This document shows, in pieces, positions 1 to 6,665 of a stretch of DNA of 9,599 bases. The position numbers were made by a program, and so were the translations under genes. Every line of letters begins with the position of its first letter. The stretch's first letter is position 1. This DNA comes from Clostridia bacterium (GTDB lineage Bacteria; Bacillota_A; Clostridia; Oscillospirales; CAG-272): positions 1-9,599 of the forward strand of contig JAFQLG010000037.1 in the NCBI GenBank assembly GCA_017414605.1, read 5' to 3'. The notes below the pieces were generated by a model. That model saw nothing but the letters and a program-made list of their open reading frames with translations, searched no databases and had not been told where the DNA came from.

Positions 1-366
1 GGTATGGCTATCTATGACACCATGCAGTACATCAAATGTGACGTGTCAACTATCTGTATCGGTATGGCGGCAAGCATGGGCGCTTTCCTTCTCGCCGCAG
101 GTACCAAGGGCAAGAGGATAGCTCTGCCCCACAGCGAGATAATGATCCATCAGCCCTTAGGCGGCGCGCAGGGTCAGGCATCTGACATCAAGATCCGCGC
201 GGAGCTCATTCTCCGCACCCGCGATATGCTCAACAAGATACTTTCCGAAAAGACCGGCAAGCCTATCGAGCAGATCGAAAAGGACACGGATCGCGATAAC
301 TTTATGACCGCAGAGCAGGCTCTCGAATACGGTATAATAGACCGCATCATCTCAAAACACGAATAA
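1..366 (+). CDS. clpP: ATP-dependent Clp protease proteolytic subunit ClpP (3' part, 5' end outside window)
   Basis: This is the serine peptidase subunit of the Clp protease, a cytoplasmic double-heptamer barrel that degrades substrates unfolded and fed in by ClpX or another Clp ATPase. The frame is open from base 1, so the visible 121 residues are the C-terminal part; by alignment to the usual catalytic spacing about 70 residues are missing upstream. All three catalytic residues are visible in the fragment: Ser25 in GMAASMGA, His50 in MIHQP and Asp99 in DTDRDNF. The Ser-His gap of 25 and His-Asp gap of 49 match E. coli ClpP (S97/H122/D171). The internal ATG codons near the left edge are ordinary Met codons, not starts. 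It stops with TAA, 19 bases before clpX, so the two are almost certainly co-transcribed. Identification is firm; which ClpP paralog it is cannot be told. Confidence 0.97.
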   Translation, partial: GMAIYDTMQYIKCDVSTICIGMAASMGAFLLAAGTKGKRIALPHSEIMIHQPLGGAQGQASDIKIRAELILRTRDMLNKILSEKTGKPIEQIEKDTDRDNFMTAEQALEYGIIDRIISKHE

Positions 367-385
367 TTCCGAAAGGTATCATATA

Positions 386-1738
386 ATGTCATCTACCAAT
401 GGAAAAAACGGCAGCTCAAATCTGCGCTATTGCTCCTTTTGCGGACGCAACGAGAATCAGGTAAACTTTCTTATTCCTTCCCCCTCGGGCGTTTACATCT
501 GCGATTTCTGCGTTGAGTCCTGCGCCGAGCTTATCGAGGAGACCGAGGCTGAGGTAAGGCAGGAGCATGAAAGCTCGCTCACCTTTGAATCCCTCCCCAA
601 GCCTATGCAGATAAAGGCGGCGCTTGACGACCACGTTGTAGGTCAGGAAAACGCCAAGGTTGCATTATCCGTTGCCGTTTACAATCACTACAAGAGAATT
701 TTATCAAAGAGCGACAGCTCCAAAAAGCGCGGCTCCAAGCGCCGCGAGCCCACAGCCGCGGACGACGGCGTTGAGATCCAGAAGAGCAACGTTCTTTTGC
801 TGGGTCCCACGGGTGTCGGCAAGACCTACCTTGCTCAAACGCTTGCAAAAACGCTTAAGGTTCCCTTTGCTATCGCCGATGCCACAACGCTCACCGAGGC
901 AGGATACGTTGGCGAGGACGTTGAAAACATTCTGCTCCGTCTTATTCAAGCGGCGGATTACGACGTTGAGCTGGCGGAGCGCGGTATAATCTATATCGAC
1001 GAGGTCGACAAAATATCCAGAAAGAGCGAAAACCGCTCTATCACGCGCGACGTTTCGGGTGAGGGCGTTCAGCAGGCGCTGCTCAAGATACTCGAGGGCA
1101 CGGTTGCAAACGTTCCCCCACAGGGCGGACGCAAGCATCCCAACCAGGAGTTTATCCGCATCAATACCGAGAACATCCTCTTTATCTGCGGCGGAGCTTT
1201 TGACGGGCTTGACAAGATAATTGAAAACCGCAAGGGCAAGCGCCTCATCGGCTTCTCGGGCGAAAAATCCGAGGCGGCTGACAAGAGTGGCACAAGCGGA
1301 ATTTTTGGCGACGTTACCGCGCACGACATCGTAAAGTTCGGTCTTATCCCCGAGCTTGTCGGCCGTCTTCCCGTTATCGTTTCGCTGACCGAGCTTGACA
1401 ACGACGCGCTGGTTCGCATACTCAAGGAGCCCAAGAACGCCGTTCTCAAGCAATATATGAAGCTGTTCTCTATCGACGGCGTTAAGCTCTCCTTTACCGA
1501 CGATTCGCTCTTGGCGATAGCCGAGCTGGCAACCGAGAGAAAGACAGGCGCGCGCGGATTGCGCTCCATTATCGAGGGCTTTATGACCGAGATAATGTAC
1601 GAGATACCCTCGCGCGACGACGTTGAAGAGGTCATCATCACAAAGGAATGTGTAACCGCGGGGGCAAAGCCCACCTTAAAGCTCAAGGTGCCCTCTCTGG
1701 ACGTTGCTTGCGAAGGCACGCTGAAAGAGGCACAGTAA
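386..1738 (+). CDS. clpX: ATP-dependent Clp protease ATP-binding subunit ClpX
   Basis: ClpX is the hexameric AAA+ unfoldase that recognises tagged or damaged proteins and threads them into ClpP. The 450-residue product has the usual architecture. An N-terminal C4 zinc-binding domain is formed by Cys16, Cys19, Cys39 and Cys42 and serves adaptor and substrate binding and dimerisation. The AAA+ module follows, with Walker A GPTGVGKT (140-147), pore loop 1 GYVG (173-176), Walker B with Asp205-Glu206 in IDEVDK, an RKH pore-2 motif in [18 protein letters not shown], and sensor 2 GARGLR (388-393). A lysine/arginine-rich linker separates the zinc and AAA+ domains; linkers here vary in the family. The ATG start is preceded by GAAAGG about ten bases upstream. 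It lies 19 bases after clpP and is followed directly by a terminator, so it is the last gene of a clpP-clpX operon. Confidence 0.98.
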   Translation: MSSTNGKNGSSNLRYCSFCGRNENQVNFLIPSPSGVYICDFCVESCAELIEETEAEVRQEHESSLTFESLPKPMQIKAALDDHVVGQENAKVALSVAVYNHYKRILSKSDSSKKRGSKRREPTAADDGVEIQKSNVLLLGPTGVGKTYLAQTLAKTLKVPFAIADATTLTEAGYVGEDVENILLRLIQAADYDVELAERGIIYIDEVDKISRKSENRSITRDVSGEGVQQALLKILEGTVANVPPQGGRKHPNQEFIRINTENILFICGGAFDGLDKIIENRKGKRLIGFSGEKSEAADKSGTSGIFGDVTAHDIVKFGLIPELVGRLPVIVSLTELDNDALVRILKEPKNAVLKQYMKLFSIDGVKLSFTDDSLLAIAELATERKTGARGLRSIIEGFMTEIMYEIPSRDDVEEVIITKECVTAGAKPTLKLKVPSLDVACEGTLKEAQ

Positions 1739-1742
1739 AATA

Positions 1743-1775
1743 AAAAGACCGTTGCGGCGCAACGGTCTTTTTTTT
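1743..1775. terminator. Bidirectional rho-independent terminator between clpX and the MBL-fold gene
   Basis: A perfect 13-bp inverted repeat (1743-1755 with 1759-1771, loop GGC) has an A run on its left flank and a T run (to 1775) on its right. It begins 5 bases after the clpX TAA, and the T run ends one base before the stop codon of the convergent MBL gene. Because both arms carry the A/T runs, it should terminate transcription from both sides. Confidence 0.93.
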
Positions 1776-1776
1776 G

Positions 1777-2778
1777 TTATTCAGCTTTATCCAGGGGAAC
1801 GAAGGTAACCGTTTTTCCGTCGGTCTTAAGGACTATCGTTCCGTCCTTATCGGTTCTGTATACGGTAATGCCTGCCGCTTCAAGACGCTCCAGCACCTCG
1901 GCGGTCGGGTGGCCGTACTTATTTCCCTCTCCGCAGGAAATAACGGCAATTCTCGGGTTGACCGCATCAAGAAATTCCTGCGTTGTGGCGTTTCTCGCGC
2001 CGTGGTGTCCGATCTTGAGAACGTCACACTTGAGCGCCGCCTTATCCCAGGCAGCAACCATATCGCTCTCGGGCGCCACCTCGGCATCTCCCGTCAGCAT
2101 AAAGGAGGTTGAGCCATACTCCGCTTTGATAACGATGCTCGTATCGTTGGGGTCGTCATACTCCTCCATTGGAGAAAGCACGGTGCAAACAAGCGAGCCC
2201 AGGCGGAAGGAATAGCCTGCCTTTTCGCAGTCCTCATCGGTGCCAATGAGAATGAGGTCAACGTTCTTTTTATCGATAGCGTCTATCATTCTTTCATAGG
2301 TCTTTGTGGTTGCCGCAAAATCGGGCAGCATAACGTGCTCAACTTCATAGTTTTCAATAACGTGATCGGCGTTTCCTATATGGTCCTCGTCCGTATGGGT
2401 CAGAACGAGGTATTTGAGCTCCTTTATGTTTGCGCGCTCGAGATAGCTGACAAGCTTTTCCTGCTCCTTACCCGTGCTGGTATCGATGAGCATATTGCCC
2501 GACTTTGTCGTTATCAGAATGGCATCACCCTGACCAACGTCTATAAAATGGAACAGTATCTCACCATCCGAGGGTGCGGGAACGCTTTCCAGCGTTTGCT
2601 TATCCTCAAAAAAGGAAAATCCGAACCATTTTTCGCTATTGTGAACGACTAACACCGCCGCTATGGCAAGTATTATCAGAATGAGAATGATTATCGGGGA
2701 TTTTCTTACCTGGTTTTTTATTTTTCTCTTTGCGCGGCTCTTTGCGCGACTCTTGATACGGGACTCAACGGAAGCCAT
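1777..2778 (-). CDS. Membrane-anchored metallo-beta-lactamase-fold hydrolase, ComEC C-terminal-like
   Basis: The 333-residue product has a very basic N-terminus (residues 7-26, rich in KSRAK-type repeats), one hydrophobic segment (about 28-45), then a metallo-beta-lactamase-fold domain from about residue 72. By the positive-inside rule the catalytic domain should face outside. Visible metal-site motifs are THTDEDHIG (127-135), LTGDAE (228-233), KIGHHGARNAT (from 255) and NKYGHP near the end; HFIDVGQGDA and NDTSIV are also typical of the hydrolase domain at the C-terminus of the competence protein ComEC. ComEC itself is a large polytopic channel, and no channel domain is present, so this is a stand-alone relative. 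The true substrate is unknown; a nucleic-acid or phosphoester hydrolase role is only inferred from the fold. GAGAGGTG lies just upstream of the ATG. It is 31 bases downstream of the zinc-ribbon gene and probably co-transcribed. Confidence 0.88.
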   Translation of the reverse strand: MASVESRIKSRAKSRAKRKIKNQVRKSPIIILILIILAIAAVLVVHNSEKWFGFSFFEDKQTLESVPAPSDGEILFHFIDVGQGDAILITTKSGNMLIDTSTGKEQEKLVSYLERANIKELKYLVLTHTDEDHIGNADHVIENYEVEHVMLPDFAATTKTYERMIDAIDKKNVDLILIGTDEDCEKAGYSFRLGSLVCTVLSPMEEYDDPNDTSIVIKAEYGSTSFMLTGDAEVAPESDMVAAWDKAALKCDVLKIGHHGARNATTQEFLDAVNPRIAVISCGEGNKYGHPTAEVLERLEAAGITVYRTDKDGTIVLKTDGKTVTFVPLDKAE

Positions 2779-2809
2779 AGCACACCTCTCTTAAAATGTC
2801 AGAAATTTA

Positions 2810-3289
2810 TCAATACCTTGGCGCTTTATACTTGCCCGACCGCACGTAAAAGGAATGGCGGCAGCGGGGGCAGCTCACCTTGTGTCTGCCTTCTCTGCGA
2901 GGCAGGCGCAGCACACTGCCACACCTTGTGCAATCGCGGAAGACGTACTGCGCGTCATCTCGGTTGCGGCTCTTTGTGCCGCCCGAGGTATTAAAGCTGA
3001 AAAAGCGCTTTACCGCTCTTGAAGCCTTGAGATACGCCTCGTTCTCGCGGCGGCGCTTGTAAATGTTGCGCGACATGCAGCGATAGGTCATATAAAGGAT
3101 AATTCCCATCGTCAATGCGCCGAAAACGATGGACAGTATTCCCTGCAGCTGTCCCTCAGGCACGATGGCAAGCACTACAAGCTCCACCACCCAGAGTATG
3201 AAGAACAGTATCATCAAGAAGCTATAAAGCTGATCGGTTCCGTACCGACCGTACATAAATCTATAAAGCTTTTCTCTAAACTTTCCCAT
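2810..3289 (-). CDS. Two-pass membrane protein with C-terminal zinc ribbon, function unknown
   Basis: The 159-residue protein begins with a short basic, aromatic segment (MGKFREKLYRFMYGRYG), followed by two hydrophobic helices (about 22-43 and 48-69), a basic cytoplasmic stretch (70-110), and a zinc ribbon formed by Cys120-x2-Cys123 and Cys140-x2-Cys143. The topology predicted is both termini inside, with the ribbon in the cytoplasm near the membrane. Similar small proteins with this N-terminal signature are common in clostridial genomes, from memory, but I know of no assigned function. GGAGA sits 6 bases before the ATG. It is the first gene of a two-gene unit with the ComEC-like hydrolase, which suggests but does not show a shared envelope role. 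Confidence 0.85.
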   Translation of the reverse strand: MGKFREKLYRFMYGRYGTDQLYSFLMILFFILWVVELVVLAIVPEGQLQGILSIVFGALTMGIILYMTYRCMSRNIYKRRRENEAYLKASRAVKRFFSFNTSGGTKSRNRDDAQYVFRDCTRCGSVLRLPRREGRHKVSCPRCRHSFYVRSGKYKAPRY

Positions 3290-3325
3290 TATATCTCCAA
3301 AAAACGAATTTTTTCTTATGAAAAT

Positions 3326-3357
3326 ATGATACCATACATAAATGAATATCTTGTGAA
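3326..3357 (-). promoter_or_regulatory. Likely extended -10 promoter for the zinc-ribbon/MBL unit
   Basis: Read on the minus strand, TGGTATCAT (3326-3334) fits an extended -10 element (TGnTATAAT), and TTCACA (3352-3357) resembles a -35 box, though the 20-base gap is longer than ideal. It lies between the terminator of the upstream operon and the start at 3289, where a promoter for this two-gene unit is needed. The extended -10 makes a good -35 less necessary. Confidence 0.45.
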
Positions 3358-3384
3358 GATTTGCTGTTTTTTATAATTTTTATT

Positions 3385-3415
3385 AAAAAAAGACGGAGAG
3401 CCTCCGCCTTTTTTT
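3385..3415 (-). terminator. Rho-independent terminator of the ctpA-greA-LOR operon
   Basis: The hairpin has 8-bp arms (3391-3398 and 3402-3409) and a 3-base loop, flanked by A/T runs. In minus-strand RNA all pairs form, with one G-U; in plus-strand RNA the same pair is an A-C mismatch, so it is built for minus-strand transcription. It lies a few bases after the TGA of the LOR gene at 3422. Confidence 0.87.
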
Positions 3416-3421
3416 ATTTTG

Positions 3422-3889
3422 TCAATCTCTTGAACACTTCTCGGCGTCTATGGCAAGCACCACCATAAGCACGGAAAGTGCATCCGCATCGTTATAGACG
3501 TCCAGCACGTAAGTATCCGTCCAGCCGAACTGCTTGGTTATCGATGCAACGGCAAGGCCCAGGTTGTCAACTATGGTATAATCCCACTCCAGCCAATTGC
3601 CCTCAACCTGCCAGCCGTTCATATCCAGCGTGAACGAGGGGCGGAAAAAGGTGAATTCCTTTCTTATCGAGCCTGCGTACTGCCCATGCGCATACATCTC
3701 AAAGGTTGGCAAAAAGCGGAATATCTTTTCCTCCAGCATTCCAACCGCTCTGCCCGAACGGTCCGATATCTCAAGCTTGTGCCCCCAAGCCATTCTTCCC
3801 TTTACGGTAAAGACGGTTTCTCCCGCCTCATTGTATATATCATAGCTGTCAAACCACGAAAAAAACCTCTGCTTGAATAATAGCTTCAT
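3422..3889 (-). CDS. LURP-one-related (LOR/tubby-like fold) family protein, YxjI-like
   Basis: The product, 155 residues from MKLLFKQRFFSWFDSYDIY to a C-terminal LAIDAEKCSRD, matches the bacterial LURP-one-related family, which includes B. subtilis YxjI and adopts a tubby-like beta-barrel. Typical features are the repeated beta strands with aromatic residues, the stretch AWGHKLEI, FLPTFEMY, IRKEFTFFRP and TDTYVLDV. Its biochemical role is not established; tubby-like relatives bind membrane phospholipids, but that is only a family analogy. No signal peptide or clear membrane segment is present, so it is likely cytoplasmic. I place the start at the ATG at 3889: GGAGG lies 5 bases upstream. A TTG at 3901 would extend the frame by four codons but overlaps that ribosome binding site. 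It is the last gene before the operon terminator, 16 bases after the preceding stop. Confidence 0.88.
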   Translation of the reverse strand: MKLLFKQRFFSWFDSYDIYNEAGETVFTVKGRMAWGHKLEISDRSGRAVGMLEEKIFRFLPTFEMYAHGQYAGSIRKEFTFFRPSFTLDMNGWQVEGNWLEWDYTIVDNLGLAVASITKQFGWTDTYVLDVYNDADALSVLMVVLAIDAEKCSRD

Positions 3890-3905
3890 AGTGTCCTCCA
3901 AAAAG

Positions 3906-4658
3906 TCAATTTCCGAAATAGACTATATTCTTAAAATACTCAATGGCAAATTCGTTTGCATCTGCGTTATTGCCCACGACAAAGGGGCGCATAATGCACA
4001 AGACCGCGTCATCGGGAATGGCGGCAAAGGACTCAAAATATCCGTATGCCCCCGTATCGCACAGCTTTATGCCATGCGAGAGAGCGCTCTCGGGGATATT
4101 ATCTCCAAAGATCTCGCCCGCCGTTAGCAAAAGAGGAACGTCCTCGCGGCGCGAAAGCATATCGTTATACATATACTCGCTCAGTATCATGACCGAGCAT
4201 TCGCCCATACCCACAAGGCTGTTGAACTGCTTTATCTGCTCCTTGTTGTAAGTTGCGTCCGCATAGATAACAGGATTGCCGTATTCATCGGTTTCCGCCT
4301 CGTTTGCTTCCTTCATTTCACTCTCGGAGTATATCTTGAAGGTCTTGAAATTTACGTCCTTTTTGCCGTCACCGTTGCGGTCGCGCGGCATAAGCGACTC
4401 GAGGTCGCGCTCCAGCGCCGCCACGTTTTCCTTATAGTATATAGTATGCGTGGCAACGGTCACGTTTACGTCCGCATCCGTTTTGCCCGCCATCTGCAAG
4501 ATGCCGACGATTATAAATATGGCGAAAAAGCCAATAATTATGACCTTCCACTTGTGGTGATACCAGAAGTTATCAAGCCACGCGAAAGTCTTGCTATTTT
4601 GGGACAAACTAACGCTCTGAGCCTTGAGCTTTTCGCTATCGCCAGAATTGCGATCCAT
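3906..4658 (-). CDS. Single-pass membrane protein of unknown function with EF-hand-like loop
   Basis: The 250-residue protein has a polar N-terminus (1-24), an aromatic stretch FAWLDNFWYHHKWK leading into one membrane helix (about 37-56), and a large C-terminal domain of roughly 190 residues. With His/Lys residues before the helix, the large domain should lie outside the cell. That domain includes DRNGDGKKD (Asp93, Asn95, Asp97, Gly98, Asp101), which resembles a calcium-binding EF-hand or dockerin-type loop, although position 12 is Phe rather than Glu or Asp. I recognise the FWYHHKW layout as common in clostridial membrane proteins but know of no function. The start is the ATG at 4658 with GAGGT about 6 bases upstream; a TTG at 4670 lies on the ribosome binding site and is rejected. 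It follows greA by 25 bases in the same likely operon. Confidence 0.8.
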   Translation of the reverse strand: MDRNSGDSEKLKAQSVSLSQNSKTFAWLDNFWYHHKWKVIIIGFFAIFIIVGILQMAGKTDADVNVTVATHTIYYKENVAALERDLESLMPRDRNGDGKKDVNFKTFKIYSESEMKEANEAETDEYGNPVIYADATYNKEQIKQFNSLVGMGECSVMILSEYMYNDMLSRREDVPLLLTAGEIFGDNIPESALSHGIKLCDTGAYGYFESFAAIPDDAVLCIMRPFVVGNNADANEFAIEYFKNIVYFGN

Positions 4659-4683
4659 ATCATACCTCAATTCTTCCCCGGCT

Positions 4684-5175
4684 TTACTTCTGCGCTCTGG
4701 TAACGTCTTTTATCTCGAAATGAATGACCTCACCGTGCGGAAGCTCGATTGCCAGCTTTGCGCCCTTTTTCTGACCCATAAGAGCCTTACCTATGGGGGA
4801 CTGATCCGATATCTTTCTCTCAACGGGGTTTACCTCGTTAGAGCCAACGATATTGTAGACGATGTCCTCGTCCTCCTCAACGTCATAAACGGTTACCGCA
4901 GAGCCGAGAGAAACAACGTTTGCATCGATCTTGCTCTCATCGATGATCTGCGCGTTCTCAATAAGGTCCTCAAGCTCCTTTATGCGAGCCTCGTTCTTGG
5001 TCTGCTCGTTTCTTGCCTCATCGTACTCGGAGTTCTCGGAAAGGTCGCCAAAGGAGCGCGCGGTTGCGATAGCTTCCTTTATCTCTTCTCTTCTCGTTGT
5101 CTTAAGGTAGTCCAGCTCCTTTACAAGCTCGTCATAGCCCTCTTTGGTATAAAGCATCTTCTTTTCGTTTGCCAT
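4684..5175 (-). CDS. greA: Transcription elongation factor GreA
   Basis: GreA inserts into the RNA polymerase secondary channel and stimulates cleavage of backtracked RNA, freeing arrested elongation complexes. The 163-residue length is normal (about 158 in E. coli). The N-terminal coiled coil (about 10-78) carries the tip signature GDLSENSEYDEAR; Asp44 and Glu47 correspond to the acidic tip residues (E. coli D41/E44) that position the catalytic metal. The C-terminal domain contains SPIGKALMGQKKG, which is typical of the FKBP-like domain. AAGGAG lies 9 bases before the ATG. It sits 34 bases after the interrupted ctpA and before the unknown membrane protein, with no terminator between them. 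If ctpA translation stops early, rho-dependent polarity could lower greA expression unless it has its own promoter; I see none in the short gap. Confidence 0.97.
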   Translation of the reverse strand: MANEKKMLYTKEGYDELVKELDYLKTTRREEIKEAIATARSFGDLSENSEYDEARNEQTKNEARIKELEDLIENAQIIDESKIDANVVSLGSAVTVYDVEEDEDIVYNIVGSNEVNPVERKISDQSPIGKALMGQKKGAKLAIELPHGEVIHFEIKDVTRAQK

Positions 5176-5209
5176 GGTGGTTTTCTCCTTTTATTTTTAA
5201 CAAATGATT

Positions 5210-6556
5210 TTACTTTGTAAGCTCGGCTATCGCAGCCTGCATCTGATCGTCCTTATCCTCGGGGAGAAGGAAGAAATTGTATTCAAGCGCCTCTTTTGAC
5301 AGGCTGACCTCGATATCGGGTTCGATTCCAACGCCATGATAATCGGTGTGGCTCTTGGAAAAATATCTTGCAACGGTGAGCTTGAGTCCGCCCTCAATAC
5401 CGTAGCTCGTGAGCGGAAACAGCGTTTGCATGCTTCCCTTGCCATAGGTGCGGTTGCCTATGATCTTGCCTATGCCGTAATCGCGGAAGGTTGCCGTAAA
5501 CAGCTCTGCGGCGGATGCCGAGTTTTCGTTTACCAGCACAACGCAATCAAGGTCCTTATATTTGCCGATGTCGTCCTTTTCAACGTTCAGGCTCGCGTAT
5601 TGCTCAACGTAATGCCTTACGCGAACGTGATCGGAATAGTTCTCGCTCTTGAGCGCCTCACTATACTCGATGGAAACGATGAGGTCGCCCTCCTCTAAGA
5701 AGAAAGACAGCACCGACTAGATCGAGTCAAGTCCGCCGCCGGGATTGTTGCGCAGGTCAAATACGAACCTATCGCAGCCCTGCGACATAAGCGCATCGAC
5801 CGCCGTTTCAAACTGGCGCGGCGTTGTATCGTCAAACTCGGTTACGTTGACTATACCGACCCGCTTATCCGTTTCGCTGATCTTGTAGTTTACCGATGAC
5901 GTTATGACCTTTTCTCTCTTTATGGAGAATTCTATCTCCTCATAGTCGTTGCCACGGGGTCTGAAAACGGTGAATTCCGCATAAGTTCCCGCAACGCCTT
6001 TGATGCGGTCCAGCGCCTCGGTGTAGCCGATAACGTCCACAAGCTCGCGCTCGCTTCCCTTGCCAACGTACATAACGCAGTCACCAACGCGGATGCCTGC
6101 CTTGAGGGCGGGAGAATCCTTGAACACCGAGATCACCTGAATTACCTTGTAATCATAGCCGTTTACGTTTATGGTAGTGTTGACTACCGACACGCCAACG
6201 CCAACGAACTCACCCGAGCGATCCGAAAAATAAGCCTCGTATTCCTCGGCATCCAGATACTCGGCATAGGGGTCGCCGATAGCCTCAATATATGCCTTGA
6301 GGAGTGCCTTTTTCATTGCCTCCTCGTCAACGCCCTCGTATGAGTAGTGCTTGAACACCTCGTCCAGCTGGATAAGGTCCTGAACGTATTCGGGCAGCTC
6401 AAGCTTGTCCGATATCTCTACCTTTGGCGCTTCGGGAACGCTGCCGCCCGCATTTATGCCAAAGTTACAGGCAGAGAGGCATATCGCCGCGCAAACGACC
6501 AGCGCGCACAGCAGCCAGAGGCGCGACAAGCGCTTATTTTTTGCTATATTTTTCAT
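5210..6556 (-). pseudogene. S41 C-terminal processing protease (CtpA/CtpB type), interrupted by in-frame TAG
   Basis: The reading frame encodes a lipoprotein S41 protease of 448 codons in which codon 280 is TAG. Before it are a lipoprotein signal with lipobox LSAC (Cys30), an N-terminal helical region, a PDZ domain (about 110-200) that would bind substrate C-termini, and the family signature DLRNNPGGGLDSI that directly precedes the stop. After it the same frame continues with SVLSFFLEEGD and the catalytic part: NENSASAAE with Ser348, RDYG, and YGKG with Lys373. The Ser-Lys spacing of 25 equals E. coli Tsp (S430/K455). Read straight through, it is a normal member; stopped at codon 280, it is a 279-residue lipoprotein with PDZ but no active site. 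The GTG just after the stop has no ribosome binding site, so separate translation of the second half is unlikely. AAGGG precedes the ATG at 6556. The cause may be a sequencing error, a recent nonsense mutation or, less likely, suppression. Confidence 0.9.
5717..5719 (-). other. In-frame amber codon within the S41 protease
   Basis: On the minus strand the codons around it read GAC TCG ATC TAG TCG GTG CTG. No frame change occurs, and the protein on both sides aligns with the S41 family without a gap, so a single base substitution to TAG (for example from CAG, AAG, GAG, TCG or TTG) explains it. It is the only TAG codon acting as an in-frame stop in any gene here. Confidence 0.95.
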
Positions 6557-6586
6557 AAATTTTTCCCTTTTTTATATGTGCAGTTA

Positions 6587-6600
6587 AGATGTCAACATCT
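6587..6600 (-). promoter_or_regulatory. Palindrome with a consensus -35 hexamer upstream of ctpA
   Basis: AGATGT and ACATCT form a perfect inverted repeat with 6-base arms and a 2-base centre. Read on the minus strand it contains TTGACA (6590-6595). The nearest -10-like sequence, TATAAA at 6571-6576, is only 13 bases away, and TAAAAA at 6569-6574 is 15 away, so the promoter spacing is poor. It may be a promoter that an activator helps, with the palindrome as the binding site, or chance. It is 30 bases upstream of the ctpA start. Confidence 0.3.
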
Positions 6601-6611
6601 CAATACAATCC

Positions 6612-6648
6612 AATAAGCGAAACGCGGCTATGCCGCGTCCCGCTTATT
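6612..6648 (-). terminator. Long hairpin downstream of the CdaR-type gene, probable terminator
   Basis: In minus-strand RNA a continuous 17-bp stem forms (AAUAAGCG, two G-U pairs, ACGCGGC) with loop AUA. The two G-U pairs exist only in this strand's RNA (A-C on the other), which points to minus-strand function. It starts 17 bases after the regulator's stop codon. The downstream T run is weak, so it could also act as an mRNA end stabiliser or processing signal rather than a strong intrinsic terminator. Confidence 0.65.
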
Positions 6649-6665
6649 TGGTTTATTTTAGTCTA

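Noticed and set aside
704..1453. A 249-codon open frame on the minus strand within clpX
   Set aside because: It overlaps the unmistakable clpX gene completely, matches no family I recognise, and is an opposite-strand shadow of coding sequence.
4624..5220. A 198-codon open frame on the plus strand across greA
   Set aside because: It is the complement of greA, with a Leu/Val-rich string typical of antisense translation of an acidic coiled-coil protein; greA is certain.
5210..5713. A separate S41 protease gene starting at the GTG at 5713
   Set aside because: It is in the same frame as the upstream half, has no ribosome binding site, begins in mid-domain, and lacks the signal and PDZ parts; it is the second half of one interrupted gene.
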